This document shows, piece by piece, positions 1 through 8,598 of a DNA stretch of 64,000 nt (position 1 is its first letter; each line of letters starts with the position of its first letter). The position numbers and the translations under genes were made by a program. The notes below the pieces were generated by a model, which was not told the origin of the DNA, made no database searches, and was given only the letters and a program-made list of their open reading frames with translations. Origin of the DNA: Micavibrio sp. (GTDB taxonomy: Bacteria; Pseudomonadota; Alphaproteobacteria; Micavibrionales; UBA2020); NCBI GenBank assembly GCA_028283745.1, contig JAPWJZ010000002.1, forward strand, positions 124,001-188,000, read 5' to 3'.

Positions 1-28
1 TCACCTGTTACGGGGGAGTTGAAACCAG

Positions 29-1870
29 ATGACGAAACGCAAAGACCTGTCGAAAAAGCCCCTGCCGAAAAAGCTGACGGGCCGCAACGCCGCGAACGAT
101 GATTCGTTCAACAAGGCCGCCAAGCCCGCCGCCAAAGCCGCCAGCCGCGGCCCCAAGGACAAATTCAACGGCACCTACATTCGCGAACCCAACAAGGTGA
201 CGGATACGCAAACCGGCCGCACCGTCTTAATTGACGCCATGCTGCAGGGTGATTTGGTGCAGATGGAAAAGCTGCTGGAAGCCGGCGCTACCCCCAACAA
301 GGCGACGAAGGACGGTAAATCCCCGCTTCATTACGCTGTTCGCCTTGGCAACGCCGAGATGGCCGACATGCTGCTGGAGTACGGTGCGCACCTGAACCCC
401 AAGGACAAGGCCCTTGAAACGCCATTGTTTGAAGCCTTGAAGGCGCCCGAGCCGCTTAAAATGCTCGACTATCTTTTGAAGGCGGGCGCGGACCCTGACA
501 TTGCGAATGACGCCGGGCGCATTCCCCTGCACGCCGCCGCCGAAAGCAGCGGTGCGGATGTTATTCGCCGCCTGCTGGAAGATACCGGCAACCCCAACCG
601 CCCTGATTCCAAGGGCTACCAGCCCCTGCATGTTGCCTGCGAAAAAAACACGGTGGATGCCGTGCAGGCCGTATTGTTTGAACGCGTGGCGGTTTTTTCA
701 TCCGTCAACGATGGCGACACCTGCTTGCACCTTGCCGCCGCCCGTACAGATTCCACCGCTGTTGCCGAATTCCTGCTGAAGACGGAAGCCGCAGGCCTTG
801 TGAACGCCGTGAACCTGAATGGCCGCTCGCCGCTGCACCTTGCGGTTATCCGCCAGCGCGACGGGCTGATGAAGGAAATGATCGAGGCTGGCGCGAACGT
901 CAACATGCCCGACAATTCCGGCGCAACGCCGCTGCATGAAGCCGCGGAAACCAATAACGTGAAACTTGCGAAAGTCCTCATCGAAAATGGCGCGGATGTT
1001 TCAAAGTCGCAATCCATCCGCCGCGTCACCCCGCTGATTATCGCCATTCGCAATGACAGCCGCGCCATGGTTGACCTGTTCATGCGCCACGATGCCGACC
1101 CGTCGCTGGCAGATGCCGAAGGGCATACGCCGTTGATGGCCGCCGTTGCCAAAGGCAATGATTCCGTCGTTGGCACGCTGCTGGCCGCAGGGGCGGATGC
1201 CCGCAGCCGCGACAAGCTTGGCCGCAACGTGCTGCAGCACTGCGCCAGCGCGCTGTCAAAAGCGACCTTGAACAAGTTGATTGACGGCGGCGCGGAAATA
1301 GACGGCAAGGATACATGGAAGCGCACGCCGCTGCTTTCCGCCGTGATGGACCAGAACACGACACTTGCGCTGGTATTGCTGGACCGTAAAGTGGATGCAA
1401 GCGTCGTTGACGACCAGGGCAATTCCCCCTTGAACGTCGCCCTTCAACGCCGCCAGCTGGCTATTGTCGACGCACTGTTGAAAGCAGGCGCGGACCCGAA
1501 CGGCAAGGACCGCTGGTCGCAGCAAACCGCGTTGCACCTTGCCTGCAACCTTGGCCTTGAAACTGAAGTTGGCAAATTGCTGGATGCCGGGGCGGATGTT
1601 ACCGCCAAGGACCACCAGGGCCGCACGCCGCTGCATACAGCCGTGCTGAACAGCTATAATTCCGCCGAATCCGTGCGCCTGCTGTTGAAAAAAGGCGCGG
1701 ACCCACTGGCGGAAGATAACGCCCGCAACACGCCCTTTGACATGGCCTATGGCCTTGATAAGCACCGCGCCCTGCAGCTGATCAAGGAAACGCTGGCGCG
1801 CAAGGGCAAGCAGGGCGTGCAGCCGAAACGTTACAACCCGTGGGGCGGCGGACCTTACGGCGGCTTCTAA
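29..1870 (+). CDS. Ankyrin-repeat protein, 613 aa
   Basis: A lysine/alanine-rich, probably disordered N-terminus (residues 1-55) is followed by about 16 ankyrin repeats from residue ~62 to ~595, recognisable by recurring G-x-TPLHxA and LLxxGADxN motifs. The end is a basic then glycine/aromatic tail (KRYNPWGG...). ANK arrays bind proteins; no catalytic domain, signal peptide or membrane segment is visible, so the partner is unknown. The start is supported by GGGGGAG about 10 bases upstream. It is followed by another ANK gene at 2216 on the same strand, with one small ORF between. The family call is firm; the role is not known. Confidence 0.93.
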   Translation: MTKRKDLSKKPLPKKLTGRNAANDDSFNKAAKPAAKAASRGPKDKFNGTYIREPNKVTDTQTGRTVLIDAMLQGDLVQMEKLLEAGATPNKATKDGKSPLHYAVRLGNAEMADMLLEYGAHLNPKDKALETPLFEALKAPEPLKMLDYLLKAGADPDIANDAGRIPLHAAAESSGADVIRRLLEDTGNPNRPDSKGYQPLHVACEKNTVDAVQAVLFERVAVFSSVNDGDTCLHLAAARTDSTAVAEFLLKTEAAGLVNAVNLNGRSPLHLAVIRQRDGLMKEMIEAGANVNMPDNSGATPLHEAAETNNVKLAKVLIENGADVSKSQSIRRVTPLIIAIRNDSRAMVDLFMRHDADPSLADAEGHTPLMAAVAKGNDSVVGTLLAAGADARSRDKLGRNVLQHCASALSKATLNKLIDGGAEIDGKDTWKRTPLLSAVMDQNTTLALVLLDRKVDASVVDDQGNSPLNVALQRRQLAIVDALLKAGADPNGKDRWSQQTALHLACNLGLETEVGKLLDAGADVTAKDHQGRTPLHTAVLNSYNSAESVRLLLKKGADPLAEDNARNTPFDMAYGLDKHRALQLIKETLARKGKQGVQPKRYNPWGGGPYGGF

Positions 1871-2030
1871 AACCCTTGTAAATATTTCAGCGCAATAATT
1901 CGTTACGAATATGGCAAGCCTTGCTGCACGTGCATATAAAGACGCGCGGGGTTGACGCTGCCGCAGCTATATGTCAAGAATCTTACCTACCGCGTTTTAT
2001 TATTTCGCAGCAACCAGAAGGCAGCAGGAC

Positions 2031-2210
2031 ATGGATAACAAGTCCCTTCAGGATAAATTCCCGTGCATGTCGCAGGCCGAAAAAACTGCCCGCTGCCTGA
2101 ACGTTATTGCCGCAACCTTAATGCCAATGCTGGCCGATGCGCTGACGCCAAAGCCCGCGACCTTTGCGGATTTTACCGGCGTTCCTTCCCTTTCTGACGA
2201 GCAGGTTTAA
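2031..2210 (+). CDS. Small hypothetical protein, 59 aa
   Basis: Short ORF directly upstream of the ANK gene at 2216 (5-base gap), so probably co-transcribed. The chosen ATG gives a protein starting MDNKSLQDKF and follows a weak purine stretch (GGCAGCAGG). An upstream in-frame ATG at 1971 lacks a plausible binding site. The product is mildly amphipathic with two cysteines and no recognised domain. The reading frame is open and the codon use matches the neighbours, but the evidence is limited. Confidence 0.55.
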   Translation: MDNKSLQDKFPCMSQAEKTARCLNVIAATLMPMLADALTPKPATFADFTGVPSLSDEQV

Positions 2211-2215
2211 AAAGA

Positions 2216-4501
2216 ATGTACGGTTATTTCAACGCCCCTTCGCGCAAACCCGGTTCCGGCGTTAATTCGCCGCTGGATGCCGCCGGTAAAACCGCCCTGC
2301 ACTTGGCCGTTGCGAAGAACGATGAAAAAACCGTCATCAGCCTGACGCGCGTTGGCGCGAACCCCAACCAGCAGGATACCGACGGCCAGACGCCGCTGTT
2401 CGACGCTATTTCAAAGCGCAACCTGCCCATGGCAAAACTGCTGGTGGAAAAAGGCGCGCTGTTCACCGTGCTGGATGATAAAAAACGCTCCCCCCTCGAC
2501 TGGGCGATTGAAAACGAATGCCCGGTTGATTTTATTGCCGAGCTCCGCCGCCTTGGCGCGGATGCGGAAACACCCGCAAAATCCAGCGGCCGCACGCCGC
2601 TGCACCTTGCGGCGGAAAAAAACCGCCCCGACCTTATCGAATACCTTTTCAAGACCGGCGCCGCACTGACCGCGCAGGATGATGATGGCAATACCGCCCT
2701 GCATGCCGCCGTGAAGGCCGGCAGCACCGCCGCCGTTGAAAAACTGCTGGCGCTGAAAGCCGACCCCGTACTGCGCAATAACCAGATTGAAACCCCGCTG
2801 CATATTGCGGCCCACGCTGGCAATGAAGAAATTGTCGATATTCTGCTGGCGCAGGCGGATGTACGCCGCACCATCAACGATTTTAAAACCTACAGCCACG
2901 GGCAAACGCCATTGATGGTGGCAGCGCAGGCCGACCACCCCAATATCATCCGCAAGCTTGCCGCCGTGGGCGGCGATGTAAACCAGACGGATAATAACCG
3001 CCGCCACAGCCTTGCCATTGCCGTTGAAAGCGGCAATGTAGGGACCGCCCGCACATTGATCGAGCTTGGCGCGGATACCACCAAATCATCCCCGCGCGGC
3101 TACAACAACGCCTCGCTGGTGCATGAAGCATCATCCAAGAATTACGATGAAATGCTGCTGCTGCTGTACAGCAACGGTTTTGACATCAACGCGGTTGATT
3201 CCGCCGGCAATACGCCGCTGAACAAGGCCTGCGACCATCAGGACAAAGCCAAAATGAAGGCGCTGCTGGCGCTTGGCGCGAACCCGAACATTGCCAACCA
3301 TTATGGCCGCCGCCCGCTGGATACCATTATGGACCATTACAGCTATAGCTACAGCGACCATAGCGAAATCATCGGCATGCTGTTGTCGAAAGGCGCTAAC
3401 CCCGATTTGTCACCGCTGCCCGCCATGCAATGCGCGCCGCTGCACATTGCAGCGCGCAATGGCAACCTTGGCACGCTGAAGCAGCTGGCGGCGCATAACC
3501 CGCGCATTGACCAGCCGGGCCGCGCCAAATCAAACCTTACGCCCTATATGGCCGCGCTTGAAAGCGGGCGGGACGCCGCGGCAGACTTCCTGCAGGAACA
3601 CGGCGCGAATATTTTGCGCAAAGACCGCTTCCAGCGCGGCGCATTGCACTTTGCCGCGCGCGGCGGCGCAAGCCAGCAGATGGATAAGCTGCTGGCGATT
3701 CCCGAGCTGCTGAAAGATATTGATGCGCAGGACGGCAAAGGCCGCACGCCGCTGCACCATGCCTGCCTGAAGTACCAGCATGGCCTTGCCGGCAAACTGC
3801 TGGAAAAGGGCGCGAACCCGAATATTTTCGATGCCGAAGGCAAGGCACCGCTGCACCGCGCGATCGAAAACAGCTATATGTCCGACTTCCTCGACACCTT
3901 CGCGGAACACCTTGGTGACAAAGCAGACTGGAACATGCCGACCAAAGACGGTGACACGCCGCTGCACGTTGCCATCAAAAACACCCAGCAACCGGTGTTT
4001 GAGCGTTTGCTGGAACTGGGCGCGGACCCGGTGCGCGGCGGTGCGGGCGGCATTACCCCGCTGCAGGCGGCCATTATGGCTGACCATGAAGATATGGTGA
4101 CGCTGACCATTAAAACCCTGGTGGAGCGTGAAATTCCGCTGGATATGCACCGCGACAACAACGGCTGGTCGGCGCTGCATTATGCCGCTATTCGCGACAG
4201 CGCGGATTTTGCAACGCTGCTGGTAGATGCCGGCGCGAACCTCGAATCACTTACCAAAGACGGCGATACCGCGCTGCTGATTGCCGCCGTTTCCGGCCAA
4301 ACGGATGTTTTAAGCTTCCTCCTCGCCCGTGGTGCCGATATGATGGCACGGAACGCCAACGGCCAGACCGCCTTCGATGTCGCGATTGCCGCGCAGGATA
4401 CGGATGTGCTGCAGGTGCTCTTGCAGGAAATGCAAAAACGCGACATGCCGCTGCCGAACCTTAAAGGCGGCACGCCGAAGAACCAGGGACCCACGCCATG
4501 A
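2216..4501 (+). CDS. Large ankyrin-repeat protein, 761 aa
   Basis: Almost the whole protein is ankyrin repeats. About 21 units can be counted from residue ~20 to ~745, with canonical GxTPLHxAA and LLxxGADPN signatures. The N-terminus is short and has no signal peptide; the C-terminus is a short proline/glycine tail without the aromatic-basic motif found on most other ANK proteins of this window. It overlaps the next gene by four bases (ATGA at 4498), implying translational coupling to the secreted protein downstream. A protein-interaction scaffold is the family expectation; the ligand is unknown. Confidence 0.93.
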   Translation: MYGYFNAPSRKPGSGVNSPLDAAGKTALHLAVAKNDEKTVISLTRVGANPNQQDTDGQTPLFDAISKRNLPMAKLLVEKGALFTVLDDKKRSPLDWAIENECPVDFIAELRRLGADAETPAKSSGRTPLHLAAEKNRPDLIEYLFKTGAALTAQDDDGNTALHAAVKAGSTAAVEKLLALKADPVLRNNQIETPLHIAAHAGNEEIVDILLAQADVRRTINDFKTYSHGQTPLMVAAQADHPNIIRKLAAVGGDVNQTDNNRRHSLAIAVESGNVGTARTLIELGADTTKSSPRGYNNASLVHEASSKNYDEMLLLLYSNGFDINAVDSAGNTPLNKACDHQDKAKMKALLALGANPNIANHYGRRPLDTIMDHYSYSYSDHSEIIGMLLSKGANPDLSPLPAMQCAPLHIAARNGNLGTLKQLAAHNPRIDQPGRAKSNLTPYMAALESGRDAAADFLQEHGANILRKDRFQRGALHFAARGGASQQMDKLLAIPELLKDIDAQDGKGRTPLHHACLKYQHGLAGKLLEKGANPNIFDAEGKAPLHRAIENSYMSDFLDTFAEHLGDKADWNMPTKDGDTPLHVAIKNTQQPVFERLLELGADPVRGGAGGITPLQAAIMADHEDMVTLTIKTLVEREIPLDMHRDNNGWSALHYAAIRDSADFATLLVDAGANLESLTKDGDTALLIAAVSGQTDVLSFLLARGADMMARNANGQTAFDVAIAAQDTDVLQVLLQEMQKRDMPLPNLKGGTPKNQGPTP

Positions 4502-5136
4502 CCAGCCACCGCGGTATTTGCCTGCTTGCCACCCTTATGCTGCTGGCAAGCGCGCCCGCCCTGGCGCAAGTAAACTATTACAACGCCGATACCGCAAAAA
4601 AACCTGCCGCCGCGAAGCCCGCAGCCCCGCAGACCGATGACGCTAATGGCGGCATGCCGGATACTGCATCGGGCAGTGCCAGCGATGCGCCGGATGCCAC
4701 TTCTGATGATGCCAATGCCGCGCCGGATGATGGCGCAGATGGTACGGACAACGCCGATAATTCACCGGTCATTCTGCCGGCGCAAAGCAGTGTCGTCACC
4801 TCCATCGACACCTGCCTGAACCAGCTGGACCCGGCCGATGCCGCTGAAATTCGTAACAGCTATATAAAGCCTTATCAGGAATGCCAGTCGCGCCTAGCCG
4901 CAAAACTCGCCAAAAAGAAAACCGCCAAAGTGACTACCCAGAAGAACGGGCTGGAAGCTGAAAGCCCGCGCAATTTCGTCCGTGTGCAAACCCCGAAAAC
5001 CGCCCCGAAAGATGACGCAGGGACGGATGCCGATGCCCCGGATATGGATGTTAAAAAGCCTGTCGCGCCGCCTCAGTCCGGCAGCTGGTCCAGCAGCATT
5101 ACCCCTAATAATTCAAAGACTAAGCTTAACAATTAA
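4498..5136 (+). CDS. Secreted low-complexity protein with paired cysteines, 212 aa
   Basis: A clear Sec signal peptide (hydrophobic LLATLMLLASAPALA, predicted cut near residue 23) precedes an Asp/Ala-rich low-complexity stretch (~residues 40-90). A compact segment with two cysteines follows, ending YQECQSRL, then a lysine-rich stretch and a Pro/Ser tail. It is translationally coupled to the ANK gene upstream. The second cysteine motif Y-x2-C-Q-x-R recurs in the next gene at 5234, so the two look like divergent relatives. Probably periplasmic, with a possible disulphide. No known family recognised. Confidence 0.78.
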   Translation: MTSHRGICLLATLMLLASAPALAQVNYYNADTAKKPAAAKPAAPQTDDANGGMPDTASGSASDAPDATSDDANAAPDDGADGTDNADNSPVILPAQSSVVTSIDTCLNQLDPADAAEIRNSYIKPYQECQSRLAAKLAKKKTAKVTTQKNGLEAESPRNFVRVQTPKTAPKDDAGTDADAPDMDVKKPVAPPQSGSWSSSITPNNSKTKLNN

Positions 5137-5156
5137 GGATTCCCTTAAACCTTCAA

Positions 5157-5165
5157 TGCTATACT
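5157..5165 (+). promoter_or_regulatory. Extended -10 promoter candidate for the 5234 gene
   Basis: TGC followed by TATACT forms an extended -10 element (TATACT at 5160-5165) in the 97-base gap between two same-strand secreted-protein genes. No convincing -35 lies 17 bases upstream, as is usual for extended -10 promoters. Transcription would start near 5172, giving a leader of about 60 bases. Confidence 0.4.
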
Positions 5166-5233
5166 ATAGACATTGGTAGGGCAGTTGGATGGCCTTTGCG
5201 GGCCCTTTCTTCTTTTTCAGGGAATATCTTCAA

Positions 5234-5803
5234 ATGTTGAAACTTCGTCGCCTTCTTTTCGTAGCCGGCTTCGTGCTTGCTTGTGCACCGGCAGTGTCTC
5301 AGGCACAAACTGCGGGCTATTCAGGCACCGCCGGTAACACCGCAGGCGCCACTGCGCCCACAGTCGTTTCGCCTGCAACACCTTATCCCGCGCAGGCGGC
5401 AGCGCCGGTTGTTGTCACCCCTGCTGCGCCCGTGGCACCTGTCGTTGCACCCCCCGCGGCCCCCGCCAATATCGCTCAGACGCTTCCGGGTGCGCCGCCT
5501 GCGGCCCCGACCGTTGATACGCAGAAGACAGACCCCTGCGCCGCTTATATGGCGAGCTATAATTCCTACGTCACCTGCCAGGACCGGATGCAGAAAATTG
5601 ATCGCATGAAGGCTGCCAGCGCCAAACGCGCACAAGCCTTTGTCGCCCCGCCCCCTGCCGCTACGCCGCCCGCTGCAGCGGCGACCAAGGACGGTAAAAC
5701 AGCAGCACCCGCTGCAGCTGCAACGCCTGCCGCAACAACCACAACCACCGCACCGCTATCCACGGCCGATACAAACAACGCAGCAGCGGCAGCGAAAAAA
5801 TAA
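5234..5803 (+). CDS. Secreted Ala/Pro-rich protein with paired cysteines, 189 aa
   Basis: The start at 5234 gives a typical signal peptide (MLKLRR, then a hydrophobic core, then PAVSQA cleavage near residue 24). The mature part is mostly Ala/Pro/Thr low complexity on both sides of a short conserved-looking core with DPCAAY and YVTCQDRM. This core resembles the two-cysteine core of the 4498 gene product. Likely a periplasmic or envelope-associated disordered protein; no enzyme motif. It converges with the minus-strand ANK gene at 5821, 17 bases away. Confidence 0.75.
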   Translation: MLKLRRLLFVAGFVLACAPAVSQAQTAGYSGTAGNTAGATAPTVVSPATPYPAQAAAPVVVTPAAPVAPVVAPPAAPANIAQTLPGAPPAAPTVDTQKTDPCAAYMASYNSYVTCQDRMQKIDRMKAASAKRAQAFVAPPPAATPPAAAATKDGKTAAPAAAATPAATTTTTAPLSTADTNNAAAAAKK

Positions 5804-5820
5804 CAAACACTAAATTGATA

Positions 5821-6618
5821 TTAAACCAGCGGTCGCGCGCTTTCTGGGCGGAAGCGCGCGACATGCAGCGGCTTGACGGGCTGCTTGGTGCCGCTGGAAA
5901 ATTGCGGCACGTCGTATTTCAGGAAAGCGTTTTTAAGTTCTGTTACCAGCGCATCCTTGTGCCAGCTGGCGGCATGGTCAAGCGCGCTCATGCCCCGCTT
6001 GTCGGTGAGGTTTGATTTAGCGCCCGCCAGCAACAGCGTTTTTACAATATCACCCTTGCCGGCCAGCACCGCGTGCATAAGGGGCGTGCGGCCATCTTCA
6101 TCCCGCGCATTGATATCGGCTTTCATAGATAGAATCATCGGCACGCTTGCACCCGCCATATCGGCATGAATGGCGTGCATCAGCGGCGTGTGCTGCTGTT
6201 TATCACGCAAATCAACATCCAGTCCTGTCGCAGCGAGCTTGGCGAAGACAATGCAAAGGTTGCCCTTTGCCGCCAGCGTCATGACGTTTTCGCCTTTATT
6301 CGATGTTGCAGCGGTATTGAAGTTCTCGCTCAGCAGCATCAGCGATGCATCCGTGCGGCCATTGCGCAGGGACAGTAGCAGGGCTGTATTTCCATCGGCA
6401 TCTTGCCAGTCGCGGGCGGCCTTGTTTTGCAGTAGCATGGTGACGATGCGGCTGTCGCCTTTTTCAGCGGCAATCAGCAGGGCGGTTTTTTCATCTGCGC
6501 CATGGGTATTGATTTTCGCGCCGAGGCTGAGGTGTTTTTGCGCGGCTTCGCAATCCCCCGCCCGCACAGCGTCGAGAAAATCGTCATCCTGCTTGCTTTG
6601 GCCGACGGCGCGCCCCAT
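5821..6618 (-). CDS. Ankyrin-repeat protein with RF-x-P tail, 265 aa
   Basis: About seven ankyrin repeats (residues ~10-235) are followed by a short tail reading KQPVKPLHVARFRP near the C-terminus. Nearly the same tail ends the ANK proteins at 29485 and 27981. The start ATG follows GGGAAG seven bases upstream on the minus strand. A strong sigma70-type promoter sits at 6665-6693. No signal peptide or membrane segment. The gene sits immediately left of the virion cluster and is transcribed away from it. Confidence 0.92.
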   Translation of the reverse strand: MGRAVGQSKQDDDFLDAVRAGDCEAAQKHLSLGAKINTHGADEKTALLIAAEKGDSRIVTMLLQNKAARDWQDADGNTALLLSLRNGRTDASLMLLSENFNTAATSNKGENVMTLAAKGNLCIVFAKLAATGLDVDLRDKQQHTPLMHAIHADMAGASVPMILSMKADINARDEDGRTPLMHAVLAGKGDIVKTLLLAGAKSNLTDKRGMSALDHAASWHKDALVTELKNAFLKYDVPQFSSGTKQPVKPLHVARFRPESARPLV

Positions 6619-6920
6619 GTGCTTCCCGGTTGAATTGTCTGGATTGGAAATAAATTGGTCATCTATAGTATAATCAGCTTATGAAAATGTCAAAAATTGA
6701 CCTCAACCGGTTGTTTTCAGTATGTTTTCAAAAAACCACACATAGAGAATGAAACGCCCGCGCGCGTTTGCTGGTGGCGCGCGGCAAAAACTTGGTGACC
6801 TATGCCGTTGTATAACAACGCCCGCTCTTCATCGCTGAGCTGCGTTACCGCGAATTACCTTCCCCCGTGAAAACAATTTTGGCAAAGTTTTTACATGCTC
6901 AGGAAGTGCGGGCGGGGAAG
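6619..6920. other. Intergenic region left of the virion cluster
   Basis: 302 bases between the minus-strand ANK gene and the terminase small subunit. It holds the ANK promoter (6665-6693), an upstream 14-base element TTTTCAGTATGTTT (6714-6727) that recurs at 28700-28713, a GC-rich inverted stretch around 6760-6785, and a 6-3-6 inverted repeat CGTTGT/ACAACG at 6806-6820. No clear promoter for the terminase operon was recognised, so any phage-type promoter here is atypical or regulated. Confidence 0.5.
6665..6693 (-). promoter_or_regulatory. Sigma70-type promoter of the ANK gene at 5821-6618
   Basis: Read on the minus strand, TTGACA (6693-6688) and TACTAT (6670-6665) are separated by exactly 17 bases. 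The predicted start near 6658 would give a leader of about 40 bases. This is among the best consensus promoters in the window. Confidence 0.7.
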
Positions 6921-7139
6921 ATGACGGTAACGCGGCGCAAAAAGAAGAACTTCCGCGACAGCATTAACGTTCCCGCCCTTATTGACGCCCTTGAAAAGCA
7001 CGTACTGGGTGAGCGGGAAATGTCCGCAAGCCAAGTCAGCGCCGCGCTGGCACTGTTGAAGAAAACACTGCCAGATATCTCCGGCAAGGAAGCCGATAGC
7101 GGTGGGGGCCATGAAGAGGCGCTGAAAGACCTGGAGTAA
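6921..7139 (+). CDS. Putative terminase small subunit
   Basis: A 72-aa basic protein (MTVTRRKKKNFRD...) placed directly before the large terminase, with zero intergenic bases (TAA-ATG). It is predicted helical, with an SASQVSAALALLKK helix as in TerS-type DNA-recognition domains. Small terminase subunits recognise the DNA to be packaged and load the large subunit. The ATG at 6921 follows GGGGAAG closely; a longer GTG start at 6867 is possible but has no binding site. The call rests on position and composition more than on a diagnostic motif. Confidence 0.7.
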   Translation: MTVTRRKKKNFRDSINVPALIDALEKHVLGEREMSASQVSAALALLKKTLPDISGKEADSGGGHEEALKDLE

Positions 7140-8582
7140 ATGCCCCGCAGCCGACAGCGCCACAGTACCACCCGCCAGAAACTAAAGGATGACTTTTTGC
7201 ACTATGCGCCGCGCTGCCTGAAGATTCGCAGCAAGCAGGGCCGCATTGCCAGACTAGAGCTGAACCCTGCGCAAGCTTACCTGCATGCCGCCCTTGAAGC
7301 ACAATTGCGCGAGATGGGCCATGTGCGCGCGCTTGTATTGAAGGGTCGGCAACAGGGTTGTTCCACCTATGTGGAAGCACGGTTTTACTGGAAAGTGACG
7401 CACCGCACGGGCGTGCGCGCCTTTATTTTGACGCACCTTGAAGAAGCATCAAAAAATATATACCAGATTGCGCGGCGTTTTCATGATAATTGCCCTGCGC
7501 TGCTGCGACCGCATACATCACTTTCCAACAGCCGCGAATTGCTGTTTGACCGGCTGGATAGCGGCTATCACATCGGCACTGCAAAATCGCAGGGCACGGG
7601 CAGGTCATCGACCATTCAATACTTCCACGGCTCGGAAGTTGCGTTCTGGACGAATGCGGATGACCATGTGACAGGCATTTTGCAGGCCGTGCCGGATGTT
7701 GCGGGCAGCGAGATTATTCTTGAAAGCACTTCCGCCGGGCCAGAAGGCCTGTTTTATAAAATGGCCATGGCGGCCCATGCCGGCCAGTCGGATTATAAAC
7801 TTATTTTTATTCCATGGTTCTGGCAGCCGGAATACCGCAAACGCCTGCAAAATAGTTTTGAATTGACGGAAGAAGAAGAATTTTACCGCGCCAGCTTTGC
7901 GCTTGATGTTGAGCAAATGTGCTGGCGACGGCAAAAAATAGCCGAACTTGGCAGCGTCTTCGCCTTTCGCCGTGAGTACCCTGCAACAGTCGAGGAAGCC
8001 TTTCATTCCGACCACCCGCAGGCTTTGTGGAACCGTGCGCAAATTAACCAAGCGCGGCGGTTGACGACGGACCTGCCGGATTTTGCCCGCGTTATTATAG
8101 CCGTTGATCCCGCCGTGACATCAAAACGCGGCAGTGATGAAACCGGCATTATAGTCGCGGCGCTCGGCACGGATGGAGACGGATATGTGCTGGCCGACCT
8201 TTCCGGCACCTACCCGCCCGGCAGATGGGCGCAAATTGTGGCGGATGCCTGCCGCAATTTCGACGCCGACCGTATTGTGGCGGAGGTAAACCAGGGCGGT
8301 GACCTGGTGGAACATACACTGCGCACCATTGATCCGCAGCTGCCGTATAAGGCCGTGCGCGCCAGCCGCGGCAAAATAACGCGGGCGGAACCGATTGCGG
8401 CGCTGGATATGCAGGGCCGCATTCACCATGCCGGCCACTTCCCCAAGCTGGAAGACCAGATGTGCAGTTTTGACCCGCTGCAGGGCGCGAACAGCCCCGA
8501 CCGCGTCGATGCGCGGGTCTGGGCGATGACGGAACTGCTGCTTTCCGCCCCGCTACCCATGGGGCCGAAGATGTGGATGTAA
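7140..8582 (+). CDS. Phage/GTA terminase large subunit
   Basis: 480 aa. The ATPase half has a deviant Walker A, GRQQGCST, at residues 69-76 and a Walker B-like IILEST at ~192-197. The C-terminal RNase H-like nuclease half carries the first metal aspartate in IIAVDPA (D323). Terminases translocate DNA into the procapsid and cut it; headful or GTA types cut with little sequence specificity. It is followed by the portal gene 16 bases downstream. Length and domain order are normal for the family, so this copy looks intact. Confidence 0.95.
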   Translation: MPRSRQRHSTTRQKLKDDFLHYAPRCLKIRSKQGRIARLELNPAQAYLHAALEAQLREMGHVRALVLKGRQQGCSTYVEARFYWKVTHRTGVRAFILTHLEEASKNIYQIARRFHDNCPALLRPHTSLSNSRELLFDRLDSGYHIGTAKSQGTGRSSTIQYFHGSEVAFWTNADDHVTGILQAVPDVAGSEIILESTSAGPEGLFYKMAMAAHAGQSDYKLIFIPWFWQPEYRKRLQNSFELTEEEEFYRASFALDVEQMCWRRQKIAELGSVFAFRREYPATVEEAFHSDHPQALWNRAQINQARRLTTDLPDFARVIIAVDPAVTSKRGSDETGIIVAALGTDGDGYVLADLSGTYPPGRWAQIVADACRNFDADRIVAEVNQGGDLVEHTLRTIDPQLPYKAVRASRGKITRAEPIAALDMQGRIHHAGHFPKLEDQMCSFDPLQGANSPDRVDARVWAMTELLLSAPLPMGPKMWM

Positions 8583-8598
8583 TGAAGAAGGTAAAACC

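Noticed and set aside
616-1422. 268-codon open frame on the minus strand inside the first ANK gene
   Set aside because: It is the antisense shadow of the repetitive ANK sequence; the + strand ORF has a ribosome-binding site and real domain content.
29-4501. DNA-level tandem repeats in the ANK genes
   Set aside because: Repetition is at protein level only; the nucleotide units have diverged, so they are not annotated as DNA repeats.
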